NCBI GenBank assembly: GCA_964443025.1
Contig: CAYUEL010000069.1
Coordinates: 1 to 11,461 of the forward strand
Reading direction: 5' to 3'
DNA: 11,461 bases
DNA from: JAJFKJ01 sp964443025
GTDB taxonomy: Bacteria; Pseudomonadota; Gammaproteobacteria; JABCZS01
Part shown: one piece after another, positions 1 to 6,885 of the stretch
Layout: every line of letters begins with the position of its first letter
Numbering within the stretch: the first letter of the stretch is position 1
Made by a program: the position numbers and the translations under genes
The notes under the pieces: model-generated
Databases searched by the model: none
Seen by the model: only the letters and a program-made list of their open reading frames with translations
What the model was told of the DNA's origin: nothing

Positions 1-294
1 GCCTATTAATGTATAAGGTTTTTTATCGAGTTTTGCTGTATGAATATGATCATTAATGATTTCTGTTTCAAAACGTTGTGCATGTTCTAACATGCGTTGC
101 ATGAGCGCCGGCCCTTGCAAGTGTAAAGGATCGCCTGGCCAGTTATCTACGTCTGTGGTTGTCATTAATTGGCCCCCTTGCTCTAAACCTGTCACCATCA
201 CAGGTTTAAGGTTTGCACGTGCAGCATAAACAGCAGCGGTGTAACCCGCAGGTCCAGAACCCAGAATCAATAATTTACAATGTTTTTGTTTCAT
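1..294 (-). CDS. trxB: Thioredoxin reductase, N-terminal part (cut by window edge)
   Basis: TrxB is a cytoplasmic FAD enzyme that uses NADPH to reduce thioredoxin. Only the first 98 codons are in the window; the gene runs off the left edge without a stop. The translation begins MKQKHCKLLILGSGPAGYTA, with the dinucleotide-binding GxGPAGYTAA motif at residues about 12-21. It continues with the conserved EQGGQLMTTTDVDNWPG stretch, both diagnostic of bacterial TrxB. The CPYC-type redox site lies beyond the edge. The ATG at 294 is preceded by a GGGAT-like ribosome binding sequence. The secreted-protein gene upstream ends only 12 bp away, so the two are probably co-transcribed. TrxB near ftsK is a common gammaproteobacterial arrangement. 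Identity is nearly certain. Confidence 0.96.
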   Translation of the reverse strand, partial: MKQKHCKLLILGSGPAGYTAAVYAARANLKPVMVTGLEQGGQLMTTTDVDNWPGDPLHLQGPALMQRMLEHAQRFETEIINDHIHTAKLDKKPYTLIG

Positions 295-306
295 GGTTTA
301 TCCCAA

Positions 307-1290
307 TTATTGCGTGACATCAACATCAAAAGGTACAAAAATATCTTTGTCATCCGATTTGATTTGTAAAAACAAACGGTATTTTCCCGCTGTGGGGAAT
401 ACTAAATGAAAGGTAAGATTGGGGCCGCCTCGCTGACTGGGGGATGTTAATTTTTCTCCCATTGGATGGGCATGCAGCAACGTGGTTAGATCTTCATTAA
501 AGCCGATTAAATGAGCAAATGCTTGCATGGTAGGTTCAAGTTCACGGTAAGGTTCACCCTTTTGAGAGACAGTCATGTATAACATGTAATTCTTACCTGC
601 TTGAATAGGGGTAGGGTCGATGGTTGCATCAAACTCTAAACCTTCGGCTGAAGCATGCGCCTGAATGGTTCCTGGCTTGCTTTGCGTAAAGACAGGATCT
701 TGTTGTTCGCCAGGAACAAAAATGCTGACGGGCAAAAGGTAATTAACACCATCGGATTGTCCTACAGCATCCACATACATTTGATAAGTACCACCTTGTG
801 TTGGTGTGAGTTCTACTTCGTAAATAGCATCTTCATTGTCGTTATTAGGTCGTGGATGCAGGTGCCGGTAATCCTGCAGGTCTTTGTTAACCGACATGAG
901 ATGAATGCGACGTCCGTGAACCACTTTAAAGTCTTTATGTTTAACCACCTCACCTTTTGTATTCTTGATGGTCAGCTTGAGTAGGATGGTTTGATTTTGT
1001 TGCAGGGGTGATAGGGGTTCTATCTCCGCATAATAAGCTGGCTTTCTAATTTTTTTAGGTAAAGTCGAGGCGTCGGGGTAATCATCGGCCAAAGCCATTG
1101 TATGGTCGTGTGGGTGAGTTTGCTGTGTAAAACCAGGGTTCCAGAAGGTCAGAAGGGAAAGGAAAATTATTAATATTTTGTCTTTGCGAGCCTTGCAAAG
1201 GCGAAGCAATCCACTTTTGAAACTGAATGGATTGCTTCGGCCTAACGGCCTCGCAAAGACGGAGCATGGGACATCCACACAAAATTCCAA
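307..1290 (-). CDS. Secreted protein with two His-motif repeats; start interrupted by an 81-bp repeat
   Basis: This is a 327-residue protein that I cannot name. A hydrophobic segment at residues 39-50 (ILIIFLSLLTFW) after KARKDK looks like a signal peptide or anchor, followed by a His-rich HPHDH stretch (59-63). Two repeats follow. Each carries HL(M/I)xxN(K/E)DL then HxHP, at H130/H143/H145 and H260/H273/H275, with identical spacing, and each ends in a GTYQMYV or GKYRLFL strand. Similar HxHP domains occur in uncharacterised exported beta-sandwich proteins; metal binding is inference. The start chosen is TTG at 1290 because AAGGAG lies 9 bases upstream (1300-1305 on the complement) and no ATG precedes the hydrophobic segment. 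Residues 11-37 are encoded by the palindromic element at 1180-1260, which adds exactly 27 codons without breaking frame. A start inside the element (TTG, residue 28) is possible. The gene ends 12 bp before trxB. Confidence 0.72.
   Translation of the reverse strand: MEFCVDVPCSVFARPLGRSNPFSFKSGLLRLCKARKDKILIIFLSLLTFWNPGFTQQTHPHDHTMALADDYPDASTLPKKIRKPAYYAEIEPLSPLQQNQTILLKLTIKNTKGEVVKHKDFKVVHGRRIHLMSVNKDLQDYRHLHPRPNNDNEDAIYEVELTPTQGGTYQMYVDAVGQSDGVNYLLPVSIFVPGEQQDPVFTQSKPGTIQAHASAEGLEFDATIDPTPIQAGKNYMLYMTVSQKGEPYRELEPTMQAFAHLIGFNEDLTTLLHAHPMGEKLTSPSQRGGPNLTFHLVFPTAGKYRLFLQIKSDDKDIFVPFDVDVTQ
1180..1260. repeat. 81-bp palindromic (MITE/REP-like) element, cloverleaf-shaped
   Basis: Perfect 11-bp terminal inverted repeats GTCTTTGCGAG (1180-1190) and CTCGCAAAGAC (1250-1260) enclose a second perfect 11-bp stem, GAAGCAATCCA (1203-1213) and TGGATTGCTTC (1228-1238), with a 14-base loop. 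The segments between the stems can form small hairpins: CCTT-GCA-AAGG (1191-1201) and GGCC-TAAC-GGCC (1239-1250, sharing one base with the outer stem). The whole can fold as a cloverleaf. The GAAGCAATCCA core resembles palindromic repeats I remember from Legionella- and Rickettsia-type genomes. I see no clear target-site duplication. It lies wholly inside the secreted-protein reading frame. Confidence 0.85.
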
Positions 1291-1299
1291 AGTATCAGG

Positions 1300-1305
1300 C
1301 TCCTT
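1300..1305 (-). promoter_or_regulatory. Ribosome binding site supporting the TTG start at 1290
   Basis: On the minus strand AAGGAG is followed by nine bases and then TTG (1290-1288). It is the only good Shine-Dalgarno match upstream of this frame. It implies that translation starts before the 81-bp element and reads through it. Confidence 0.5.
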
Positions 1306-1335
1306 GTGTTAAACTTAGAATCTCAAGTAGGACAG

Positions 1336-1343
1336 AGTATACT
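1336..1343. promoter_or_regulatory. Symmetric -10 candidate between the secreted-protein gene and ftsK
   Basis: AGTATACT is its own reverse complement, so a TATACT -10 hexamer is present on both strands in the 73-bp divergent spacer. On the plus strand it would start transcription about 14 bases before the ftsK ATG. On the minus strand it would start about 40 bases before the TTG at 1290. No good -35 box is visible for either direction, so this is tentative. Confidence 0.35.
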
Positions 1344-1363
1344 ATACCTATGGATATATAAAA

Positions 1364-3697
1364 ATGAAGCAAGCAAAAAAAAATGAAAATGATTTAGGCA
1401 CTGCCCTGAAGCTGCAGTTAGGCTACCGTTTACGCGAAGGGACTTTCATTTTGATGTTGTCCTTAGCGGTGTTTTTTATCCTTGCATTAACTACTTTTAA
1501 CATGAATGATCCAGGTTGGTCTCACACGGGAGAACATCCTGAAGTGGTGAATGCGGGCGGCCCCATTGGTGCCTGGTTTGCCGACGTATTGTTAAGTCTA
1601 TTTGGATATCTTGCCTATGGGTTCCCTATGATGATTGCGCTGGGAGCATTGGTTTTATTTTTGCACCGTCATCAAAAAGAACCCGCTATTAATTACCCAT
1701 TATTGAGCGTGCGTTTAACAGGTTTTGCATTTGCCTTATTGGCAGGTTGTGCGCTGGCCAGCATTTATTTTGGTGAAAGCGCTACTTACCCCTTAGGGCC
1801 TGGTGGTATTTTAGGATTAGTATCAAGCGATTTATTATTACGTACGCTGCATCCAACAGGAAGTACGTTGCTATTGCTGACGGCATTTTTAGTGGGTGTT
1901 ACATTTGCGACAGGTTTATCCTGGTTGAAACTCATGGATTTTTGCGGTCGTTATCTATTGCAGATGATGGCAATGAGTAAGCCAAAACTTGCATCACTCA
2001 AAGATGAACTTCAACAATGGTGGCATAATCGTAAAAAAACAGATATTCATAGAGATGATAGTAAGTTTGATATTTCCAAATTTCAACAACGAGTACCTGA
2101 TAAACATGTATTTTTGCAAACAGAGCCAACAACGTTTGATTCCAAAGTAAAACTAGTGAAGAAGAAAAATACATTAGCAGCGCAAACACCGTTATTTAAA
2201 TCAGGTGCAGAAGGGGATATGCCTTCGTTATCTTTGCTCGATGTTCCTGTGCATAAAGATGAAGCTGTTTATACGGATGAAACGCTGCAGGATATGTCAC
2301 GTCAAGTGGAAAGTAAATTATCAGACTTTAATGTTAAAGCGCAAGTGGTTGCGGTACATCCGGGTCCCGTCATTACGCGATTTGAATTGCAATTAGCACC
2401 TGGTATTAAAGCAAGTAAAATTACCGGATTGGCAAAAGATTTAGCGCGATCACTTGCGGTTGTCAGTGTGCGTGTCGTCGAGATCATTCCAGGGAAACCT
2501 TATGTGGGATTGGAATTACCCAATGCGTATCGCCAAAGTGTTTATTTAAGTGAAGTATTAGGCAGCGAAGCCTATCAAAAAGCCAGTTCACCTTTAGCCC
2601 TAGCGTTGGGTAACGACATTGCGGGTAAACCTGTTGTGGTTGATTTAAGTAAAATGCCGCATTTACTGGTTGCAGGTACAACGGGCGCGGGTAAATCCGT
2701 TGGATTAAATGCGATGTTATTAAGTATTTTATTTAAAGCAACGCCAGATGAAGTGCGTTTAATTATGATAGATCCTAAAATGTTGGAATTATCCGTTTAT
2801 GATGAGATTCCGCATTTATTAGCGCCGGTTGTTACGGATATGAAGGAAGCAGCCAATGCGTTGAAATGGTGCGTTGCAGAAATGGAACGTCGTTACCGTA
2901 TCATGGCCGCATTGGGTGTTCGTAATTTGGTAGGATATAATCGAAAAATTGAAGAGGCTGAAGAAGACAATAAGCCTATTGTAGATCCATTATTTGAACC
3001 CATGAGCGATGATGATGTTGCGCCTAATCTAATGAAACTTCCTTATGTTGTTGTGGTTGTCGATGAATTTGCAGATATGATCATGGTTGTGGGTAAAAAA
3101 GTAGAAGAGCTTATTGCGCGTATTGCGCAAAAAGCACGTGCTGCGGGTATTCATTTAATTTTAGCAACACAACGACCTTCTGTTGATGTCATTACAGGTT
3201 TAATCAAAGCCAATGTTCCTTCGCGCATTGCATTTCAAGTTGCATCGCGCATTGATTCACGCACTATATTAGATCAACAAGGTGCGGAACAATTACTGGG
3301 TCGAGGTGATATGTTGTATTTGCCCGTAGGTGCGGGTATTTGTACACGTATTCATGGTGCGTTTGTATCCGATCAAGAAGTTCATGCCGTTGTAAAAGAT
3401 TGGAAATCTCGTGGTGAACCTGATTATCTTGAGGAAATTGTGAATGGTTCTGCAAGCTTGCCTAATTTAAGTATGCCTGAAATTGATGAGGAAAATATTG
3501 AATCCGATCCGCTGTATGATCAAGCAGTTCAAGTGGTCATTGAATCTCGTAAAGCTTCTATTTCCATGGTGCAACGGCGTTTGAAAGTAGGGTATAACCG
3601 CGCTGCGCGTCTTATTGAACAAATGGAAGCGGCAGGATTGGTTTCTGCAATGCAATCGAATGGTACACGCGAAATTTTAATCCCACCTTCTCATTAA
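1364..3697 (+). CDS. ftsK: DNA translocase FtsK
   Basis: FtsK is the septum-anchored hexameric ATPase that pumps the chromosome terminus toward dif and activates XerCD recombination. The 777-residue protein has an N-terminal domain with about four membrane segments (roughly 28-46, 70-100, 117-135, 162-187). A short polar linker (about 200-290) precedes the translocase motor, with Walker A GTTGAGKSV at 438-446 (K444) and Walker B VVVVDEFADM with D567/E568. A C-terminal winged-helix gamma domain (about 712-777, containing SISMVQRRLKVGYNRAARLI) reads the KOPS sequence. The linker is far shorter than that of E. coli FtsK (about 1,330 residues), giving the compact SpoIIIE-like size. The ATG at 1364 lacks a strong Shine-Dalgarno; an ATG at 1350 is closed by a stop within three codons. 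It is the first gene of the ftsK-lolA-serS run. Confidence 0.97.
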   Translation: MKQAKKNENDLGTALKLQLGYRLREGTFILMLSLAVFFILALTTFNMNDPGWSHTGEHPEVVNAGGPIGAWFADVLLSLFGYLAYGFPMMIALGALVLFLHRHQKEPAINYPLLSVRLTGFAFALLAGCALASIYFGESATYPLGPGGILGLVSSDLLLRTLHPTGSTLLLLTAFLVGVTFATGLSWLKLMDFCGRYLLQMMAMSKPKLASLKDELQQWWHNRKKTDIHRDDSKFDISKFQQRVPDKHVFLQTEPTTFDSKVKLVKKKNTLAAQTPLFKSGAEGDMPSLSLLDVPVHKDEAVYTDETLQDMSRQVESKLSDFNVKAQVVAVHPGPVITRFELQLAPGIKASKITGLAKDLARSLAVVSVRVVEIIPGKPYVGLELPNAYRQSVYLSEVLGSEAYQKASSPLALALGNDIAGKPVVVDLSKMPHLLVAGTTGAGKSVGLNAMLLSILFKATPDEVRLIMIDPKMLELSVYDEIPHLLAPVVTDMKEAANALKWCVAEMERRYRIMAALGVRNLVGYNRKIEEAEEDNKPIVDPLFEPMSDDDVAPNLMKLPYVVVVVDEFADMIMVVGKKVEELIARIAQKARAAGIHLILATQRPSVDVITGLIKANVPSRIAFQVASRIDSRTILDQQGAEQLLGRGDMLYLPVGAGICTRIHGAFVSDQEVHAVVKDWKSRGEPDYLEEIVNGSASLPNLSMPEIDEENIESDPLYDQAVQVVIESRKASISMVQRRLKVGYNRAARLIEQMEAAGLVSAMQSNGTREILIPPSH

Positions 3698-3701
3698 ACG
3701 T

Positions 3702-3706
3702 TGAGG
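3702..3706 (+). promoter_or_regulatory. Ribosome binding site that sets the lolA start
   Basis: TGAGG is followed by six bases and the ATG at 3713. This favours ATG 3713 over the in-frame TTG at 3701, which would lie inside the ribosome binding site and add four residues ahead of the signal peptide. Confidence 0.7.
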
Positions 3707-3712
3707 TCATAT

Positions 3713-4330
3713 ATGTTTAAACATGTTTTTACAATTATCGCTTTATTATTTACAATAACCGCTCATGCTAATCCTGCTGCTGAAGAATTGAATGATTTAC
3801 TCAGTAGTATGCAAACGTTACGTGCTCATTATACGCAAGTGACAACAGATCCACGCTTTACATCAGAAGAAGTATTAACGGGAAATGCCGTTTTAAAACG
3901 TCCGCTTCAATTTCGCTGGGAAGTGTTAACGCCTTATAAACAATTATTAGTTGCTGATGGCGAAAAGCTTTGGATCTACGATGAAGATCTTGAACAAGTC
4001 ACGGTGCAACCCTTGAATGAAAGTTTAAACGATGCGCCAGCACTATTATTGGTGGGTCAAGATGAAGATATTACAGAACATTACATTGTTAAAGTGACAC
4101 CTCAACAATATACTTATCGAACATTTGAATTAATACCGATTGATGAAGACAGTTTACTTCAAACTATTTATATAAGTTTTCAGGGAACCGTGATTAAAAA
4201 CATGCGATTAATTGATAATCTTGATCAAACGATTGATATAACATTTCAACAAGTGGTTATCAATGATCCGCTGCCCGAAGACTTTTTTCGTTTTGTACCC
4301 CCAGCGGGTGTTGATGTGATAGGAGAATAA
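3713..4330 (+). CDS. lolA: Outer-membrane lipoprotein carrier protein LolA
   Basis: LolA is the periplasmic chaperone that takes lipoproteins from the LolCDE exporter and passes them to LolB at the outer membrane. From ATG 3713 the protein is 205 residues, the usual family length. A signal peptide, MFKHVFTIIALLFTITAHA, has a clean Ala-x-Ala-type cleavage before NPAAEELNDLL. Family features follow: a Q/T-rich first strand (LRAHYTQVTTDPRF), GNAVLKRPLQFRWEVLTPYKQLLVADGEKLWIYDEDLEQVTVQPL, and the C-terminal DPLPEDFFRFVPPAGVDVI. It begins 15 bp after the ftsK stop and ends 2 bp before serS, whose ribosome binding site lies within the last lolA codons. The usual neighbour rarA is missing downstream. 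Confidence 0.95.
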   Translation: MFKHVFTIIALLFTITAHANPAAEELNDLLSSMQTLRAHYTQVTTDPRFTSEEVLTGNAVLKRPLQFRWEVLTPYKQLLVADGEKLWIYDEDLEQVTVQPLNESLNDAPALLLVGQDEDITEHYIVKVTPQQYTYRTFELIPIDEDSLLQTIYISFQGTVIKNMRLIDNLDQTIDITFQQVVINDPLPEDFFRFVPPAGVDVIGE

Positions 4331-4332
4331 CA

Positions 4333-5613
4333 ATGTTAGATCCCAAGTTATTACGCACGCAATTAGATGTTGTTGCACAAAAATTAAAAATAAAAAATTA
4401 TCATCTTGATAAAGATCAATTTAATCGATTAGAAACAGAGCGCAAACAGATTCAAACGGAAACTGAAGCGCTTCAAAACGAACGCAATCTCAAGTCAAAA
4501 GCGATTGGCCTTGCAAAATCAAAAGGCGGAGACACAAAACCGTTGCTGGATGAAGTGGCTGGTTTGGGTGATAAATTAAAAGCGAAAGAAGGTGATCTGG
4601 AACAGGTTCAATTCAAATTACAATCAATATTAGAAACGATGCCGAATATACCGCAAGATGATGTGCCTGTTGGAAATAGTGATGCGGATAATGTTGAAGT
4701 ATTCAAATGGGGCGAACCTCGAACGTTTGATTTTGAAGTGAAAGATCACATGATGCTAGGCGAACAATTAAATGGCCTTAATTTTAGCGCAGCCACAAAA
4801 ATTTCTGGCGCACGTTTTGTAGTGATGCAAGGTTTAATCGCACGCTTGCATCGCGCATTAGCACAATTCATGCTAGATACACATATACGTGAACATGGAT
4901 ATACGGAAGTGAATATACCCTTGTTAGTAAACAGCCACGCATTATTTGGTACGGGAAGTTTGCCTAAGTTTGCCGCGGATTTATTTAAAATAGCCGGCGA
5001 ACAAGATCTCTGGCTCATTCCTACTGCGGAAGTTCCTGTGACTAATATGGCACGTGAGGAGATTATTGACGCTAATGAATTGCCTCGAAAATACGTGTGT
5101 TATTCTCCTTGTTTCAGAAGTGAAGCAGGTAGTTATGGAAAAGATACACGTGGCATGTTTCGTCAACACCAATTTGAAAAAGTGGAATTAGTGCAATTGG
5201 TTAAACCTGAAGATTCCAAAGCTGCTCACGAAGCATTGACGGGTCATGCAGAAGCTATTCTACAACGGTTGAAATTACCTTACCGTAAAGTGATTTTATG
5301 CGGTGGCGATTTAGGATTTGGAAGTGCAAAAACTTATGATCTGGAAGTATGGTTGCCGGGACAACGATGTTACCGCGAAATTTCATCTTGTTCTAATTTT
5401 GAATCATTTCAAGCGCGACGCATGCAAGCTCGTTACCGTGATGCTGTTACAGGAAAACCCGATTATTTGCATACATTGAATGGATCAGGTCTTGCGATTG
5501 GACGAACGTTGATTGCCGTGATGGAAAATTATCAAGATGCAAAAGGCAACATCCGTGTACCTGATGTACTTGTGCCTTACATGGGTGGCGTGGATATTAT
5601 CGAGGTGGTGTAG
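4333..5613 (+). CDS. serS: Serine--tRNA ligase
   Basis: SerRS is a cytoplasmic class II synthetase that charges tRNA-Ser (and tRNA-Sec where present). The 426-residue length is typical. The N-terminal half (about residues 28-105) is the long antiparallel coiled coil that grips the tRNA variable arm. The catalytic core shows TAEVP (231-235), class II motif 2 FRSEAG (261-266) running into GMFRQHQFEKVE, the serine-pocket region SSCSNFESFQARR, and motif 3 GSGLAIGR (384-391, Arg391). AGGAG at 4321-4325, seven bases before the ATG, lies in the end of lolA, suggesting tight co-expression. The 3' end overlaps by 17 bp the stop end of the convergent icmD-like gene. No terminator is obvious between them. 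Confidence 0.98.
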   Translation: MLDPKLLRTQLDVVAQKLKIKNYHLDKDQFNRLETERKQIQTETEALQNERNLKSKAIGLAKSKGGDTKPLLDEVAGLGDKLKAKEGDLEQVQFKLQSILETMPNIPQDDVPVGNSDADNVEVFKWGEPRTFDFEVKDHMMLGEQLNGLNFSAATKISGARFVVMQGLIARLHRALAQFMLDTHIREHGYTEVNIPLLVNSHALFGTGSLPKFAADLFKIAGEQDLWLIPTAEVPVTNMAREEIIDANELPRKYVCYSPCFRSEAGSYGKDTRGMFRQHQFEKVELVQLVKPEDSKAAHEALTGHAEAILQRLKLPYRKVILCGGDLGFGSAKTYDLEVWLPGQRCYREISSCSNFESFQARRMQARYRDAVTGKPDYLHTLNGSGLAIGRTLIAVMENYQDAKGNIRVPDVLVPYMGGVDIIEVV

Positions 5614-6025
5614 GTGCCACAGGTCTTGGTATATGTTTCTTAGCGGTGTCCTGTTCCGATACTGCTTCGGAACCCGAACCTGGAACTTGAATAGGGTCGC
5701 CTTCCACAAACAAATGCTCGTTGGCGTATTTTGTAGCGGTAGGCAAACATAACAACACAATTCCCAATACGAGTTCGGTGATAACTGTGCTGATTGGAAT
5801 TTGTTGAGGGTTTTGACGGTGAATACGGTATTTCATGGCGGAGCTGCATAAAACAGCGACACCCGCAATATAAATAATGGCTTCAAGAATATCTGAAACA
5901 CCCATCAATACTTGATTGACGTTACGCGCAGCGTCACCAATACTGGTGTTATATCCAGCGCCTGCGGCCATCGCAGAGACAGAAAATAAACTGAAGATAA
6001 TTAACAATAATAATCTATTCGTCAT
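5597..6025 (-). CDS. IcmD/DotP-like inner-membrane protein (Dot/Icm type IVB secretion family)
   Basis: This 142-residue protein has a signal peptide (residues 1-20, cleavage after AMA) and two membrane segments (about 46-64 and 80-95) joined by a basic, polar loop. The loop, YRIHRQNPQQIPIS (66-79), matches my memory of the K/R-x-H-x-x-NPxQIP(I/L) loop in the related Legionella and Coxiella proteins IcmD/DotP, IcmC/DotE and DotV. Size and topology fit IcmD best. The family is part of the inner-membrane portion of the Dot/Icm machine that exports effectors into host cells. A Pro/Gly/Ser-rich tail (about 109-142) follows. The ATG overlaps the end of bolA by 11 bp, predicting translational coupling. 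It is last in the ispZ-bolA operon and convergent with serS. The family call rests on motif memory, so which member it is remains open. Confidence 0.62.
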   Translation of the reverse strand: MTNRLLLLIIFSLFSVSAMAAGAGYNTSIGDAARNVNQVLMGVSDILEAIIYIAGVAVLCSSAMKYRIHRQNPQQIPISTVITELVLGIVLLCLPTATKYANEHLFVEGDPIQVPGSGSEAVSEQDTAKKHIPRPVAPTPPR

Positions 6026-6293
6026 GAGGTGCCTTTGCTTTGATACTGATTGCGTGAATATCGTGTTGCATCAATTCTCCCAGTGCTGCATAAATCATAC
6101 GATGACGCTTTACGGTATTTTGTCCTGAAAATTTGTCTGATACAACATGAACGGTAAAGTAACCTTTTCCTGTGTTACCCGCATGCCCGATATGATCCGC
6201 ACCATCATCTATCACTTCTAAATGAGATGGAGCGAATGCATGTGTAAGTCGTTCTTCAATGATTGCTTTTAAGGATTGCTGAGTGTTAGTCAT
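6015..6293 (-). CDS. bolA: BolA family protein
   Basis: BolA proteins pair with monothiol glutaredoxins to bind [2Fe-2S] clusters and act in iron/redox balance; E. coli BolA also affects cell shape and transcription. The 92-residue protein shows the single BolA domain: SLKAIIEERLTHAFAPSHLEVIDD, a His-rich loop (HIGHAG, 34-39), the strand YFTVHVVSDKF, the helix signature VKRHRMIYAAL (61-71), and the end IHAISIKAKAP. The invariant histidine is H64. The ATG at 6293 is chosen because GAGA-type Shine-Dalgarno bases lie just upstream and all homologous sequence starts after it; an upstream in-frame extension would be encoded inside ispZ. The start overlaps the ispZ stop by 8 bp (ATGACTAA). I am sure of the family, less so of the bolA-versus-ibaG subtype. 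Confidence 0.9.
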   Translation of the reverse strand: MTNTQQSLKAIIEERLTHAFAPSHLEVIDDGADHIGHAGNTGKGYFTVHVVSDKFSGQNTVKRHRMIYAALGELMQHDIHAISIKAKAPHDE

Positions 6294-6825
6294 GTCGATT
6301 CTCTTTAAAATGAGGCGCAAGCCAAATACCCTGACCAACAATAAAGAGCAGCAACAATCCTAGTATTCCAAATAATTTAAAATAAACCCACATTTCTGTG
6401 GTAACGGAATAGGCGATCGCAATATTAAGAGCCGCAACGGCAATGAAAAAGATCATCCAAGCGTAATCCAGTTGATAGGCGATAGGCGTAGGTAATGTCA
6501 CGGCTTTTGCCAACAACCGGCTGCTTGCGGGTTGACGTGTAAGTAGATGTGTTGCCACGATTGCCAAAGCAAATGCAAGATAAACTACCGTTGGTTTCCA
6601 TTTAAAAAAGAGTTCGTTTTGAAATAAGAAAGTGGCGCCGCCTAAGATGGCTACCATTGAAAAAGTAGCGAGTTGAAGTTTATCCACCTTGCCTGTTTGA
6701 AACCAAATAAACGCGAGCTGCGCACCGTATAAAATAATGGCGCTGGCTATGGCTGGATAAAGACCCACCCACTGAAATAGGACGAAAAACGTCACGAGGA
6801 TAAAGAGTTCAAATGCTAGTTTCAT
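6286..6825 (-). CDS. yciB: Inner-membrane septation protein A / YciB
   Basis: YciB (also IspZ) is an integral inner-membrane protein linked to septation and envelope integrity; its biochemical activity is unsettled. The 179-residue protein matches the family length and has about five hydrophobic segments. Recognisable family pieces are KLAFELFILVTFFV at the start, the PTVVYLAFALAIV region, LDYAWMIFFIAVAALNIAIA, and WVYFKLFGILGLLLLFIVGQGIWLAPHF. The ATG at 6825 is preferred to an in-frame TTG at 6843 because family homology begins there. No Shine-Dalgarno precedes it; instead an extended -10 box ends six bases upstream, so the mRNA may be leaderless. It is the first gene of the operon with bolA and the icmD-like gene, and divergent from trpS. 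Confidence 0.93.
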   Translation of the reverse strand: MKLAFELFILVTFFVLFQWVGLYPAIASAIILYGAQLAFIWFQTGKVDKLQLATFSMVAILGGATFLFQNELFFKWKPTVVYLAFALAIVATHLLTRQPASSRLLAKAVTLPTPIAYQLDYAWMIFFIAVAALNIAIAYSVTTEMWVYFKLFGILGLLLLFIVGQGIWLAPHFKENRHD

Positions 6826-6831
6826 CTGGGT

Positions 6832-6840
6832 ATTATACCA
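6832..6840 (-). promoter_or_regulatory. Extended -10 promoter of the yciB-bolA-icmD-like operon
   Basis: On the minus strand TGGTATAAT (an exact TGnTATAAT) is followed by six bases and the ATG at 6825. Transcription would begin at or next to the A of the start codon. No good -35 box is seen at the expected spacing, as is usual for extended -10 promoters. No Shine-Dalgarno lies between the box and the start. Confidence 0.65.
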
Positions 6841-6885
6841 CAACCCTATGATATACTTGACCCTATCTTAATCACGAGGAATAGC

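Noticed and set aside
655..984. Rightward open frame of 109 codons opposite the secreted-protein gene
   Set aside because: It lies wholly antisense to a gene with a signal segment and repeated domain pattern, and its product is a low-complexity, Cys/Phe/Ile-rich sequence with no recognisable domain.
1180..1260. tRNA-like gene because of the cloverleaf fold
   Set aside because: There is no acceptor CCA, no T-loop GTTCRANNC or anticodon pattern, and the perfect terminal symmetry fits a palindromic mobile element instead.
4746..5018. Leftward 90-codon frame inside serS
   Set aside because: It is antisense to the conserved catalytic core of SerRS and shows no ribosome binding site or family resemblance.
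5653..5673. Hairpin GTTCCGA / TCGGAAC 40 bp after the serS stop as a terminator
   Set aside because: A 7-bp stem is present, but no T-run follows in either direction and it lies in the Gly/Ser-rich coding tail of the icmD-like gene.
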